A stretch of DNA of 64,000 nt from Chromobotia macracanthus (taxonomy: Eukaryota > Chordata > Actinopteri > Cypriniformes > Botiidae): the NCBI GenBank assembly GCA_036877525.1, contig JAZGTH010000031.1, forward strand, positions 5,250,501 to 5,314,500, written 5' to 3'. A program made the position numbers and the translations under genes. Below, one piece after another: positions 23,097 through 38,500 of this stretch; the stretch's first letter is position 1, and every line of letters begins with the position of its first letter. The notes under the pieces are model-generated. The model did not search any database, was not told the DNA's origin, and saw nothing but the letters and a program-made list of their open reading frames with translations.

Positions 23097-24246
23097 TAAG
23101 TAGATGTTAAATTTAAGTTATGGGAATATTTATAAGGAATATTAAATACATGTAATTGTTAGGCATTTTTAGAATTATTTTAATTTATTATAACTATTTA
23201 TATACAATGGGAGAAAACTTTGATTGGACCCTATGAGGAAAATTACAATGTTACGTCTGTTTGTGAAAGGGTAGATAAATATTCTAAAGCAAATATCAAG
23301 CATTGTCTAATGAGGTCAGAAGATCTAAATGATTTTTAAGAGGATAAGAAAAGATTACAGTCTCAAAAGGCTTGTGTTCAGCCCTCAAGCATTTCAAATA
23401 TTATTTTCCAAAAACAGGATACTAAAAATCAATGACATAGCTGGTATGCAGGGTTAATTTTAATAACCTCACGCTTTTGTTGGAAGAAATGACAAAACTG
23501 GCGTGTTACTAAAAGTTCAGATAGAAATAAATGACAGCTTAAGGTTTTCTCCCAACATCACGTGTTTGTTCAATCATGGTTGATTTAATATATCATATTC
23601 TTGGCTGTAAAGAGAACCAGTAGGTCTGCTTAAATCAATTTATTACTCAGACAAAGTATAAAAGTTAAAAATGAACCACCTACACTAGTTCATGTCATTG
23701 ATTTTCTTATACCCTGTATAGATGTAGGATACAGTGCTGGGATGTGAACGATAATGGTGAATTCAAGAGATGATAACGAGAGCAGATAACACACACTCAC
23801 TCAACCAGTGTGTGTCTCCTTTAATTACTTTATTATGCTGTTGTTCCAAAGGTACCATGAAGCAGTGGAAGGTTTACAGCCAGTCAAAGTCTAAAATATA
23901 AAATGAACCCACAATTCAGCAGGGAGATAGGGCAAGTTATTGAATGTGGGTTGGGTCAAACCCATGACTTAAATGCAAAAATGCAAAATTAAGACTTGGA
24001 GATATAAACGCATATACATTATTGAAAGACACACCCTGTTTTTTTCCTCAACCCACACATGAACTCTGCCGAGCACCCTCGTGTTGACTGCCGTCATAAA
24101 ATGGCTGTTATCAAGATCAGTCTTAGCACTTTGAACGTGCTGTTGGCCAATGATGGAGTCTATGGCATGTCATAAAGATGAGAATGAAAGGTCAAACTCA
24201 TGGACCATCATAACTGTCCTTAAATGTCCTTAATGGGAGCCCTGTT

Positions 24247-24395
24247 GGAAAAAAAACAAATACCTAAACCAGCGTAAGTTGGTTGGTAGGTTTTAGCTGA
24301 TCTCCCAGCTTGATTTTAGCTGGTTTAGTAGGCTGATTTTAGAAGGGGTTTGGCCACTTTTGTAGCTGGTGAAGCTGTTTTTTTTACGCAGGGAG
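24247..24395. repeat. AGCTGGTTT-type interspersed repeat
   Basis: Units such as CCAGCGTAAGTTGGTTGGT, GGTTTTAGCTGATCTCCCAG, GATTTTAGCTGGTTTAG and TTTGTAGCTGGTGAAGC form a degenerate tandem of the fish CCAGC/AGCTGG repeat. Confidence 0.55.
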
Positions 24396-26214
24396 TAACC
24401 CATTAACCCATGTCTAAATCCTGATCTAACCTCTCTAATTCTGTTTTCATTTCAGGTGACACCCTTGCTCTTTTTCAGAAAAGCTAAAGTACAACTCGGT
24501 GTGGTAAGCGTATGATATATCCGTGACGTTTGCCTGAGAGTAAATACACTTCCACTTGTTGTCCACAGGGGGCTTAGTTTTACAGACCTGGTGCTGGCTG
24601 GTTGTAACAGCAACTCCATGTGGAAGGTTTGTGTCTTCCAGTGGAGCTGCTGTTGCGTGCAGATAGTCACCTTTATCTGCCTTAGTCCATCATGATATAT
24701 GTCTGAAATGAACAGAGCATGCACAAGATTGTTTTTTACATACAAAGTTGATCTAAATTAAAACAGTGACATCCAACACCTGGCTGTTAATGTATATATG
24801 CTAACAGAGGGAATGTGTAACCCAGTGTCTAGGACACAGGGTGATGACCTATGAATTGACAGCCAGTGTTTGCAGTCCAGCTGCCTGTCAGTTCTGTAGG
24901 CCACTGCCCTGTTTGCCCTGCTAAACACACACTGATTTGTAACCCACAAAAAGAATGGGCAGGACCTATTTCTTTCATATTTCCCTACATGTAAAACTCA
25001 GATCTGTATAAACAAACTGCAGACACGGTTAATTTTGATATATGTATACATCTGGGTATAATATAGGTGTTTATTTTCATGTAGCTGTTTCATGTATGCA
25101 ATAATGTATTACACGTTAAATTATTTAAATTATTATTTATTTATTTTAAAGTCAAATCTTCCTGCAGCTGTTGAATATTAAATAAATGTGACTTTTCTCA
25201 GCATACCAGAGTACTTGTTGTACTGTGTGACTCTCTCTTTTTAGAACAAAATTTCATTTTTAATCATATTCTGTGACAACAGTTTGTCGTCAAAGTTTGC
25301 ATTAAACCATTGTAAAGAAGTCTAGCAAATATCAGAATGGTTTCACTTTCAGTTTTGTTTGCTGATTTTTTTTTATTGTTTGGACAGGACAGCTGTTGTT
25401 TAAATAAAATGTTGAATTTAAGTCTGTCGAAGCCAACAGCCACTGAATTCAGCCTCTTTACTGACTCTGGTTCCCTAAGTCAAACCTTTCCCTCACTACC
25501 TAACATCTAACAAGCAACAACAAACTAACGGCAATCGTAAATGTAAAAAATGAACTTTTATTTTCACTCCCTAATACAAAGCAGCATTTGTTGCTTTCGT
25601 TGGTTGATGTACTTTTGTTTATTCCACATAATTCACATCTTAGTTTCATATTAAAGATGCACTATAGAGTCTTCGCTGGACATAGAGGGTCATTTTTTAA
25701 TCACGGTGTTAAACTTTGCACCAACTCACACCAGCTGTCACTCTCTTCAGGACAAATATAGCAGTCATTCAGTTACACACTCAAGATCAGGATTATGATC
25801 TTCTCACATTTGTTTTGTGAATTCACTCTAGCACAGACAGTGGACATTTTAACCCACTACAAGGGCTACATAGTATACTGTATTATATAATATGAGGTGT
25901 AAAATGAGGTAGATGATTTCTGTGCAGTGCATTTAAGGGGTCCAAATGAATTCATTCATTCATAATCCATAATGCAAATGCAACAAATGCATTCTGACTG
26001 ACAATTCAGTCACTCAACAATAGTTTCCACTATTGACTACTTTCTGTTTCGTTAAACTAATAAAACAATTAAAAAACAATTAAAAACAATTTCATGATTC
26101 AAACACCTTGGTTCAAATAACCCTGCTGCAGAACTGCAATTTGGGGAGGGTGGCGGCTTTTATTTTGGAGGTTTCCTCGAGTTCCGGTCTGTAGTAATAA
26201 ATGAAAATGTTGTG

Positions 26215-26531
26215 AGGGACTGCGGGCACTTAAACGCGCAAAGCGCTCGAGCTGCGGGACTCGACAGCGGCTACAGCAGCAGAGCGACCGTGCGATGCGC
26301 GGGAACACAGAGTCGACCAAGACTGACAAAGTTTGTAATTAATAATAAAACAGATTTAAGGTTAACAAGTTAACAGCTGACAGCTCGGACCGACCCACCA
26401 CGCTGGCAATCCGCTTCGTCCGATACCGGACCGTTGTAGTTCATACGAACCGCTGAATTAAACGTCACGGAGGACCGTGAAAGTGGTTGTTTTCTCTTTA
26501 GGTAAGACGTTTGGTTTACACGTTTGGCAAC
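26215..26531 (+). promoter_or_regulatory. ehd1: ehd1 CpG-rich promoter / 5' UTR
   Basis: CG density rises sharply compared with the surrounding AT-rich DNA (AACGCGCAAAGCGCTCGAGC, GCGACCGTGCGATGCGCGGG, CCGATACCGGACCG). It ends at the ehd1 start codon at 26532. No TATA box at an expected distance. Confidence 0.55.
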
Positions 26532-29500
26532 ATGTTCAGCTGGGCGAACAAGAACGGGAAGAAAAAGGATCCCGAACTGTTTCAGACCGTTTCAGACGGG
26601 CTGAAGCGACTCTACCGGACCAAACTGTTTCCGTTAGAAGACGCGTATCGCTTCCACGACTTCCATTCTCCGGCTCTGGAAGACGCCGATTTCGACAACA
26701 AGCCCATGGTGCTTCTAGTGGGTCAGTACTCCACAGGGAAAACCACGTTTATTCGCCATCTCATGGAGCAGGATTTCCCTGGAATGCGCATAGGCCCAGA
26801 ACCGACCACCGACTCATTCATCGCGGTGATGCACGGGGACCAAGAGGGGCTCGTCCCGGGCAACGCTTTAGTGGTTGACCCCAAGAAACCCTTCCGAAAA
26901 CTCAATGCCTTCGGAAATGCCTTTCTGAACAGGTGAGATCCAGACCTTCATTTGTCATGATCATTTTTACTTTTGATTCATTGCGCATTTAATAATCCAA
27001 GTGTTAGAAAATTGACTCAGCGCTTAGAAAAAATTAAAGGGCCAGTGTTGTACGGTTGTATACATGTTATCTTTGTTAATGGTGTTTTCCTTTAGTAAAC
27101 TGTAAAGAGGTTGTGGAGTCTTGTTTTAGATGACCTCAGCATTACTTTATCTGTATAAAATGTAATGGGGAGAACATCAAAAACTGGCCAGCAGGGAGAT
27201 GATGTCGATGCTGTGTTGAACATTTAACCTACTGCACTCTCTCACAAACTTATGTTTAAAGTAATGTATATATTAGAGGCAAGATCAGCCATTAACCATA
27301 TTTTCTAGGCTCGTTCTAATTGTTCTTGGGTTCTCCCTTATGAGAGGAATGTCAGCTGACTCTGGTTTTGACAGCTGCTGGGGCCTTTAACGGTCTTTTT
27401 TTTTAACAAGCTCCTGGTGATGGGGCCCTCCATAAGGAATGACATAGAGAGAGTCGAGTCTGACTTCACAATGGTGTATCAGTTCAATTCACAGTTGCCT
27501 TCAAGACATGTCACATATGTCTGTGTTAAACTGACTGTTAGTCAGCGGACTTAAGTCCAGCACAGGTGGGCATGGCTTCTCTCAAGGACTAGTTGCACCT
27601 GTATATATAGGCCCTGTATATGATGGGGCAGAGCTCAATGAAGCAGAGCTCAGCCTAACTGATCCGCATGCTGGTCCATGCTTGACTGAGAAGGATCATA
27701 TTATGCACTGGTTGTATTTGCAGCTCAACAGGCCTGGGCTGGCAGAAAGAGTTTTATTCTGAGAAGTTGTCCTTGGATATGAAATCATGAAATGAATGCT
27801 GCTTTGAGCTTTGGATTGTGCAATGATTAGCTTCACGATTCACTCATGACTTGGCAGGAGACTTGTCAAAGGTTTCAGCCCTCTTCCCTCTCTGTGCTCA
27901 CCTTGACAAAATATGTTCTCTGAGGATCAAATCAAGATATGTTTCAAACCTGCATGGTTTTTTTTTCCTAAAAAATACATATATAACATGGTGGAAAGAA
28001 TGTATATATGAAAGTGAATTTTTAATAAAACAAGATTTTGAGGTTGGGATACCACTTGCTTGGCCTGTATGACTCTTGTGATGGTTTCCTTGTCTTAAGA
28101 TGGAAAAAGACTAACTCGGCTAAGAATTCCCCCTGACAGATAATCTGGGGAACTGACTCAGTAATTTTTGTGCCATTTTTTTTTATGGGTTCACACTCAA
28201 AAATGTCCTCCTGCTCAGCTTTCTGACCCCAGTTTCCTGTATATTATGCTGGCTGTTGCTTATCAAGCATAATAAAAATGTCTCTCCCAGCGTTTTCACT
28301 GTGACCTTGTCGGGGAGGTTAAAGGGTTCACTGAAGGTGATTGGCAAAGAATTCAGGCGATATTATTGGTCTGGGTGTGTATCCATGCTTTGTGATCACT
28401 GCTTTACCTGTAGATTCTTAGTACACGTTAACTACTTGGTCATTCCAGTAGTTCACAGATACACACTGATGGCCCGCCTTTGTGCTTTTGTTTCTTCCTC
28501 CATACTACTTCTGTGTAACTTGAGTATGTTCTCCTGTGCTGCTGCGTTCTTCACTTTCTTTAGGTTATGCTTTGAATTTAGAATTGGGAAAGATAAAATT
28601 GCAGGCTGTCACTGCTGAGAACTGCCTTCCTGCCAAGAGCCAAATTCAAATGTCTTTTCCCAAGCTGTCACAGTGATTGTGCAAAGCCCTATATGGTGTT
28701 TTATGCACAACTAAGCTGAAGATTAATTTCACGGGCGGTTATCAGTGTAGCTTGTAGTTTTCTATGGTGTTGCGCAACATACACTGTACCAGCCAGGTCT
28801 TGCTCAGCTCTCTGTGTAGTTATTTGGATTCATGCATTTACAAACGTGATATCCAAGTTCTCAGTACTTTAAGAATCGTTCATTTTAAAAGTAAAAATGT
28901 TTGGCCTGTTTATTTTATTTTTTTTTTTTGGACATTGGGTCCTGTAAGCAGCTGAAATTTCAAATACTTCTTGAATGAACCACACACAAGAAAAACGCAG
29001 ATGGATGTACTTAATTTAATATTCAGAAGGTAATATTTTTTTAATCAGGCAGAAGAATGGTTTTTATCTTTGAATTTATTGCTGCCTTGGGGACCATGCT
29101 AAGTTGTGCTTTGTACATTGCAAGTTAATTAGTTACATTTTGTTAGCAGTCAATCCTTACTGTCTTACTAGAAGTGTATGAGCAAAGTTCTGCTCCAAGT
29201 CTAGTGTATATTTCATCTGTCTATCTCGCTGTTTAAGTGTTAAAATAGTGTTAAAATAACCAACTCACAGATGTGGCCCATGCCTATGGCCTAACCTTTA
29301 ATTGCACCTTAATGTCTTTGTATCCACCGAGTTACAGCTGGTTGCAATATTATCAAACCAATGCTGTTTGCCAGCATAGGATTGGAAATTACTATTGTTA
29401 CTTTTAAATTTGCATCAAGCACAAACTGAATGTTTTGTTGTAACACCTGCAGGGCGTTTGCATAACCTTGGATGCCTGAGTTCAAATAGAGAATTAAATG

Positions 29501-32500
29501 AAAGCAGATTGGTAGTAGTTTCAAAGGCCTTTCCAAATGTTATCTGAATGGGCAAGATTTCAACAATAGTTGAACAATAGTCCAGAAGGATATCTACAGG
29601 ATATCTAGCACCATGCACCAGTTGAGCTATAAGAAAGCTGTAGTAGTTTTTTTTTATATTTGCAGATTTTAAATACTTTGACTTAATATTAATTTGAGTA
29701 AAAATTATAATTAGCTTCCTTGTAGAGACCACAGAGTTATATGAGAGAAACACCATGAGAACAGCTATATGTGAGTGGTCAGTTATACATTGTTGCTATA
29801 GACAATGATCATTTCACTGCTAAATGCTACAGTAAGTGGTGATGACCAATCAGAATCAACTACTGGATAAACAACTGGATAAATAATATCAGTTCCTTCC
29901 ATGGACACTTGGATTTACTGAAAACATCAGGCAAAATGACACAAGCAGTCTTTGTCAGTTGGCAGCATGGAGGGAAAAAATTATGGCACTTAGTCTGGAA
30001 AACTGATGGGGGAATAAGACAAATATGCAGCAGGAGCTTTGAGGCTGAAGATGTGGTTTTTGTATGACTAAAATGAAATACAAAAAACATACCAAAAACA
30101 AGCATAATTGGCATGAAAAACATACATACCATACAATCTGATCTGTAGGGTTAGCACATAAATGGAAAAACATTCAGAAAGATAAAGAGCAGGGATTGGG
30201 TCATGGAAAAGCTGAGCTTAGGGCTAGAATAAGATTTAGCCAGCAAAAAGGGAATTCCTTCTAATTAAAATCAAACGGATCACAAGACATAAATCACACG
30301 TTTAAGTGTTCTAGTGTCTGATTGACTGATAGTGTCTGGTGTTTGATTGTCTTTTACAGATTTGTGTGTGCTCAGATGCCAAATCCAGTATTGGAAAGCA
30401 TCAGCGTCATAGACACTCCTGGAATTCTGTCTGGAGAGAAACAGAGAATCAGCCGAGGTTGGTGTTTGTATTGCTGTATTTATTTCCTTCTGGTTATTTG
30501 TCTTCCTCTCTTTCTTTAATTGTCTTGGCTTCTTAGAACCCCCTACATGCCCCCCCTTTCTTTACTGTCTCCTGACTTCCTTTCCCGTAGTTACAGCTTA
30601 ATATTCTGAGTCCTATTAATATGAGACTGTTTGCATAGACAGCTGTGTACATTTGTGTTTTGCGCGCATTGCTTACATTTGGGACATTCATTATACACAT
30701 TTACAAAGTAAAAGAGAGGTTAATTCAGATTGCGGCTGCATTACGGCGGTGTTAAGAGGGAAGTATTTTTAGTTCTTCTGTTTACATTAGTGCACAACAA
30801 ACCCATGCTCCTTCAATAGGCTCTTTTCCTGTAGGAGGGAAAGGAAGTTGAATAGTAATAAAAATGTAAAAAACATAAAATTACATTTGTACAGTCCATT
30901 CCTATCAAACACAAGAATTTGTCTGGAATATAAATTGAAGGATCTGTTGATAAATTAGTAGTGAAGTACCAGAGTACTTGTTTTGTACTTTATTTTGTTT
31001 ACGAAATAAAGTACACAGCTGTCTATATATAGTGTGTGTATACACACACACACACACACACACAAAATGGATATGTGTGTGTCTGTGTTGAAGACTTCTG
31101 AATACATACTTGTACCCATTCCTAAATGTTATAAAGCAAAAAATGTCAGTATCAATTTAAAGGTCAGCTACACCCTGGTTGAAGTGTGTTTGAAGTACTA
31201 GAGGTAAAGCTTCCCTGGAAGTATACTTGAATAGTCTAGACCTTTTAACAGGCCAGTGATTACATTGAAGCGTAGCGATATTTTGTTTATTCAAGAAAAT
31301 TCTAAGAGCGCATTGTGTACAGAGGTAAGCGGTGGCACGCTGGGGACTCTTCCTGTGCTTGTCTATCTGGTGTGGCGTGTGTGAGTGTGCGTGCAGACAT
31401 CTTTCCCTGAAGACCATGTAAATGTGATCAGAGAGTGAGTGGCATCTACAGATAACAGTCTGACAAAGGGGGGGCAACACAGGCCAGGAAACAGACATTA
31501 CCGCAGAATGGACAGGGAGAAGTGAAGACATATATTGTGTGAATGGATCCATGTTCATTGACTCAGTTATGCGTTATTGACCATGTTGTGTCATAATATA
31601 TGTCCTGCCTAGCAACACATTAGTTATTACCCTGTTTTTTTTTTTTTTTAGACTTGGTCCATGGTAATACCATGTTTTTGACAAAGTACAAAAGTTTATT
31701 TATTTATTTATTTTATTTTTTTTTGCACGTTCCATGGTTTTACTGTGTTTGTGTTGGGGATCATGGTAATGTAAGGAGTGGAAATCAGCAGGACTAGGTG
31801 ATATTATGTAATAAACAATTTCATGTTTTTTATTTGGATGCATGCCTGGGGACATCCTGCTATTCTTAGAAATACCATATTATACACGAATCTGATAATC
31901 ATTCAGTGTATTTTGTATACATTGTATTTCACTGTACCATGCAAGATGTTTTTTGTAAAAGAGAGACTTCTGGTAAAGATATGAATATCAGATTGTTATA
32001 GGAGAGGCGCCTTGGAGTTGCTTGAGAGAGTGCAGGCATGACTGAATGACACTAACCAGATGTTGTGGAACCCTTGCATTTCATACTGTACAGCTCTATA
32101 TATCACATGGTGATTATTTAAGTTGGCTTTCAAACGGGCCGCACCCTGTGGTCACTGATAAGCAACTCTTCCCCCTGAGCTTGGCAGTGCCTAGGGCAGG
32201 TTTAAAAACATCATTAGTGAATGACAAAACTATTTTTCAAAGCTGATATGACAATGAACAATGACGTGTGAGATCTAAAATATGTAAGATGCATCCTGAG
32301 GCTTCAAAATGAAATTACCCAGTGGTGTCTCACACATGGTGTGAGAGTCACAAGGCCTTAAAGTGATTGCAACAGAGAGATGGAGGTAACCGCTCTCCAT
32401 CTCTCAGAAATAAATTCAGAGGACACACGGTCGATACTAGTCACTACAAAGCTTCCTTCACTACAAAGAACAGAAGTTTTTTCCATTTGATAATTACAAT

Positions 32501-35500
32501 TGTCTCTGCAGCTCCAAAAAGTGTTCACATGGCGATTGCTAGTCTGTTTCTTCACAGGTTGAGTTTATTTAAAGATTACGCCGCTATTGTGTTTAAAACT
32601 TCCTCTTTAATGTTACAGTAATTGAATGCTGGTGGGGGGAAATGTGAGGAAAACCCTGCTAGTGTCATTATCCGAACATGGAAAATGTGAGCGTTTGGCT
32701 CCTATTCAAGTACATATGGAAAAAAATTGGCAGCAAAACAATCACTCATGCACGAAGGGAAAGTGCGTGTCATAGCCGGGACAAAGCTTGTAGCATGGCA
32801 TGTAGCCAATCACAGTGTATTGAAGAGTATGGCGTGTATGAAAACTTCAAATGCAATAAGTTTAGTAGGAAATCTGGGTCTTTCTCAGAATGATGGGGCA
32901 GTGAGTTATGTAACTGATCTAACATGGATGTTCAGATAGGAATGACAACTATTTAGAGATCTAGCTGCAGTCATGCTGTTGTTTGGAAGCAGATGAGTGT
33001 GCTTACTGTTTTAATTAAATCACTGTCTCCCTCCTTTTCCTTTTTTCTTTCTTTCTTTACTACTGTGTGTGGTTTTTTTTTTATTGTTTTCTTTGTCTTA
33101 TATCATTTCCTCCCACTTCATTCTTTACAACAATGTGGTCTCCATATTGTGGTTCTACAGTCCTGTTCTGACTTAGGAAAACACAGGAGTGAATATGGAA
33201 AGGGCCACTCCCAAACCATGAACTATAAAATAAATCAAATCTCTTTTATACTTTTGTAACAGAATTGCTAGCCTGCCATTTTTTTGACTTACCACTTAAG
33301 GTTGAGTGAATACAATTGTATGGGTTTTGTTATCTGTCCTGCTCAGGTGCAGGTCTTGTGAGGTTGGTTAATGATGTTCTGAAGTCTGCTGACTTCACAT
33401 TCCTCCTCCCCTTAGTTAGTCTTTCCATGGAGTTAACGACAACATACTTCAAAATAAATCTACATTTATGCCCATTATGTCGTTAACTTGCATATATAAA
33501 GTCAGGTTGCTTCAATCTGGGCTAGCCCAGAAACACTGACACATTTTTTGTTACTGCAGTATTACAATTTCAGATACTCTCTTCTTATGCACTAAAGTTG
33601 ACTTTTATATTATAAATAAATTTCTTTCATTTGATTGCAGGGAAAATGGCACACGCTGGAGTTTTTATACTACAAGTGAGGCCGTGATAACCAATATAAA
33701 CTTCTGTAGGGGTTTTGTTAAACATGTACATCCAGATTCAAGTTCTATTATGATTCCTTTGTGTGCACTCACCATTCATTTTGTTTGCTCTCTTAACGTT
33801 TCTCTGTGTCCTTGCCTTAATTCTTCATGGTTGAGTAAGCTTGGCTGAGTGTCAAGTTTCATCATGGTGCTCTTCAGCATCTGACAGTACTTTACTGAAT
33901 GGACTTGGCTTACCTTTACAGCACTGTTTTCTGTTTAAGACTGATGAAATGTTTTTACATGTTATTGGACTGCCATTGTATCGGTATCACAATGTCTGCT
34001 GTTATCTGTCAGTCAGTGTGATTTATTATAAAGAATTTGTCATACTGATCACGACATACTTCCTCCCACAATTAGTTATTGAAGTTTTCTATTGTTTGTG
34101 GAGACCATTGTATTAGATTTGTACATTTTGTACATTTGTGTAGGTGCCACATTGACTTGCCCTGGTACTAGAAAAGGATAATTTCCTTTCAAGCACAAAT
34201 AAATGCTCATAACTTTTCCATTGGAACCACCGCCACAATGCTTGCACATTTGCCGCTGTAAAATTATAGCTGGAGGAAAACTAGTATTATTAATTATTTG
34301 TGAGTAGAAATAAAAGACTGTAAGTGACATGGAGATCAATGTGTTTGTCCTAAGGATGACTTCTTTGAATACAGGTCATATCTCCTGGATCAGTATTATG
34401 ACAGAAAACAGGACTGAGATTGCAGAGATAGTTGTTAATAGTTAACAAAAACTATGACACCACCAATACGTTGTTCATATCTTCCCAGGAGTTTGTATTA
34501 TCATTGATAATCATTACTATCATTGATGTTAATACATAACAGGTGCTCAGACTTTTTAAATCTATTAGCTGAAGATAAAACTTTAAAAAATTAAACTTTT
34601 TAGTATGTAAAGGTCACGTTAAACAGTTTTCATCTTTAGGTCTACCGTTATTGTTTGGAGCAAATCGTCTGGTTCCAGTCAGATCTACAGTATAGCTGAC
34701 ATTTGCTATTAACCATTCACAACTGTTTTATCAGACTGCTGGAGTTTAATTAGTTAGTTACGATCAAACTCTCACCACAAACACTACAACAAAAGCCTGA
34801 GCTCTCCTTCTCATTATGTGGTTAACTATACACATTAGCAATAGATTACATGTGGTTTGTTGGTTTTTAAGGACAAATTCCAGGGTATAAGGGTTTTAAC
34901 CTTTACGAGAACCCAGTGAAGTTACATCTGTACATGCCTTCAGTATCTTATTTATCGTTTTTTTTTTTTTTTTTTTTATTATTCAGACAGATTGTGGGCC
35001 CATGTCTGGACTGGTGCTTAAAGAAGGCAATACTAAAGATGAGCTTTTTTTGGAATTGCCTCATATTATCCTTTGTTAATGACATTTGGACCAACCTTCA
35101 GACCAGCATGAACTCACCATGTCTATTTATGGTGGTTAGCAGGACCAGTCTGTCTTTGTGTTGGTTGTAAACCTTACAGCCCAGCTTTGAGCATATTATG
35201 TACAGTGCATACAAAACTGACACCCTTGCAGACAACTGGTGCCATTTCTGTTCCTGAATATCAGCATGTCTGGTTTTATTTTACTAATCTGCATAGTTTC
35301 TGCAGAATACCGGATTTTAATTCATTTATTCTTTCTAACAAGAAAGATTATTGTTTTACATTTGTGTTTTTGTGCCCAGTCATGCAAGTTATCAGTGCAG
35401 GTACACTCACTCCCAATTACTATGGCATGCATATGTACACAAGGATATTCTATACTGTACACAAGGATATCTTCTTTTGGATCTGATAAAAGAACAAACT

Positions 35501-38500
35501 GAAATGTCTATCATTGGGGAAAAACAAGATGAAATGTCTTCCACCTGAGATATCCACATTGTCACTGGCCATATTGATATAATATATGTGTATGTATGTA
35601 TGTATGTATATATACAATCACATGCATGTCTGTGTCTCTATCTGTGATAAATTGTAGCTGATAAAGGATTGACTCAGTGAAGTTACACCCACATTGAAGT
35701 CTGATCCAGATGTCACATCCTGCTGACGTTGACATAACATTTGGGACACAGTCCTTCCTGTTCTCTGCACTGCAAATGGCCTCCATGCTCCCTCTGCATA
35801 ATCCAGACATAAATTGATAACTTCTGTCCCAATAAACTTAGTTGGATATGCTGTGAGCCAACCTATTATTGAGATTTAGAGGATTAGCAGTATTTATACT
35901 GGACCTTGTTGAAAAATGTGCATGCTGCATGTGTGCGTGCATTGCTCAAGCCAAATGCTCAAAAGAAAATCTTTTCTTTTTAGGCATTTTTTTTGTGGCA
36001 TACACAAATATTTTCTATTAAAATGCATTGTTCTGCATTTATTTCATATCCCATCATCTTAAAAAAAAACATTTTTGGCACATGACCTTGGCTACTGTCA
36101 AAACAAATTTATTCTTATTTTTCATGGTTCCCTGTGATTCTTTTTAACTATTACATAAGAAAATAACCAAACATGGGAGAGGATAAAAGGTCTGTTTTCT
36201 GGGCCAGTGTGTCCACTGGACAATTTATTCTCTTTCCTGTTTGTCAGCATCAGTTCACTGTAGCAGGAGTAGGATGCCTCTTCATCACCTCTTTTTCTCA
36301 TGTTAAAGGTAGCTGTAGTCCACCCTCATGAGCCAGTAGTGGTGTCATGCAAAAGTTAGGTTGGGAAGATGGAGTTGACTTGTGTTTAGTGATGGGTTTC
36401 CTTTGACAGGAAAAACATTTAATTTTTTTGTGTGTTTTATGAAATTATGCTTGTTTGTGTGTTTGGATGGAGTTGTAGAAGGATGTGAGCAAGATTAGGA
36501 AGTTCAAGAGTAACGTGGTGAATGATGAATGGCCTTTAGCCGGTCATGGGAAGAGTGTTCTACATTGTCAGGAAGAGAAACGTACAATTTCCATTTGCTT
36601 CAAAAAAAGCTAAATGACTTAGTGGGCTATACAGTCACATAGAAAAAATTCCTGTTTTGTTTTATAATGATGTCTTTCACTTGCCACACTAACCTGTGCA
36701 CAACTTTTTTTAGGTTATGATTTTGCAGCTGTGCTTGAATGGTTTGCGGAACGCGTGGACCGTATAATTCTTCTCTTCGATGCGCACAAGCTGGACATCT
36801 CGGATGAGTTCTCTGAGGTGATCCGCGCACTGAAGAACCATGAGGACAAGATGCGGGTGGTGCTCAACAAAGCAGACCAGATCGGCACCCAGCAGCTCAT
36901 GAGAGTGTATGGTGCCCTCATGTGGTCACTAGGTAAAATTGTCAACACCCCAGAGGTCATCCGAGTATATATTGGCTCATTCTGGGCTCAGCCGCTGCTG
37001 GTTGCGGATAACAGGAAACTGTTTGAGGCAGAGGAGCAAGACCTTTTCCGTGACATCCAAGGACTTCCACGTAACGCAGCGCTGCGCAAGCTGAATGATC
37101 TTATCAAACGAGCCCGTCTGGCAAAGGTAAGAAATTTTAGTCAGCATAGTCTTCCTGTAATCTTTAATGAAAGTGTTGCTGAGCAATTTCTAAAAATATT
37201 TTATAAAAGGTTTCATAGGCATATCTCACATTATGGCTGTGTTAAGTACATACAATATGGTGTGTGAGTGCGCCCTCATGTGGTCATCAGGTACATTGGC
37301 ATCACTCAGGTGATTAGTTTTTTTAGGCAGTTCTAATGGGAGTCAGCAAAGGTCAGTCATGTTTGTATATATATTTAAATGTTTAATAAATCTTGAATCT
37401 GGCCTTTAGGAAATTAAAATAATTTCCCAAAATAGTTAAAGTTTCTTAAGTATCTATACTAAAATAATAGTACTTTCTATACTACATATACTTTATAATA
37501 CTTTATATACTCATATACTCATAAAATCAGAACTGTCATAAAAATCAGTTCTGAAAGATTCTCGCTTCTCAGTTCTAAAAGCTTCTCGAAAATCCCATGT
37601 TATGTATTATGATTGTACCATAGTAAAAATGACTGTTTTAACTGTGTTTGAAGTATATAGAGCTTTATAGAAGTATATAGAAACTATAGTTACAAATTGC
37701 CCAGATATTTTTCATAATATCTTAGACCCTGATTTTTAATTATTTGACACGTAATTATGTTATGACAAAATTGCTGTGTCTTGGTTTCCAGGTTCATGCT
37801 TACATCATCAGTGCTTTGAAGAAAGAAATGCCAAACATGTTTGGAAAGGAGAATAAGAAAAAGGAGCTTATTGCTAACCTGGGTGAAATCTACACAAAGA
37901 TTGAAAAAGAGCAACAGATCTCCCCTGGTGATTTCCCCAAACTCTCTAAAATGCAGGTACATAGAAGTATTTTTATACAGACTCTTAATTCAAAAAGTTA
38001 ATAATAAAAAAATAATAAAAATATCAACACTTCTTCTAAGACTACAGAACATTGTTTACTGTATCTAAAAGGTTGTTTTAAATATTACATTATACTTTTT
38101 TAAAATTGTACATTCTCTCTTTCCCCCATCATCTCTCTGCTGTTCTCATCACTAGGAAATCCTTGCTGGTCAGGACTTCACTAAGTTTCAGACAATAAAG
38201 CCTAAGCTTCTGGAAGCAGTGGAGGATATGCTGGCCAATGACATTGCCAAACTTATGACCCTCGTCCGGCAGGAGGAGGCTGCCATGCCCAGCCAATCGG
38301 TCCATGGTGGTGCCTTTGAGGGCACCATGAATGGACCTTTTGGGCACGGCTATGGAGAGGGGGCTGGTGAAGGCATTGATGAGCTGGAGTGGATTGTGGC
38401 AAAAGACAAACCAACTTATGATGAGATCTTCTACACCCTGTCGCCTGTCAACGGGAAGGTCTCGGGTGCCATGGCTAAGAAGGAAATGGTCAAATCCAAG

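Larger units (their letters stand above)
20875..26210. other. Intergenic spacer between wdr74 and ehd1
   Basis: AT-rich sequence with no recognised gene. It contains an AGCTGGT-type repeat and one possible short first exon near 23056, both listed separately. Remaining frames are short and without domains. Confidence 0.55.
30458..36713 (+). other. ehd1: ehd1 intron 2
   Basis: 6.3 kb. Contains a CA microsatellite, a palindromic repeat, T-runs (for example 34959-34977) and a GTAT tract near 35588-35612. No open frame with a recognisable domain. Confidence 0.8.

Noticed and set aside
24452..24949. Two minus-strand frames of 97 and 63 codons
   Set aside because: No domains or conserved segments and no splice support.
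26477..26878. 133-codon plus-strand frame in another phase
   Set aside because: Overlaps ehd1 exon 1, whose own frame encodes the conserved EHD protein.
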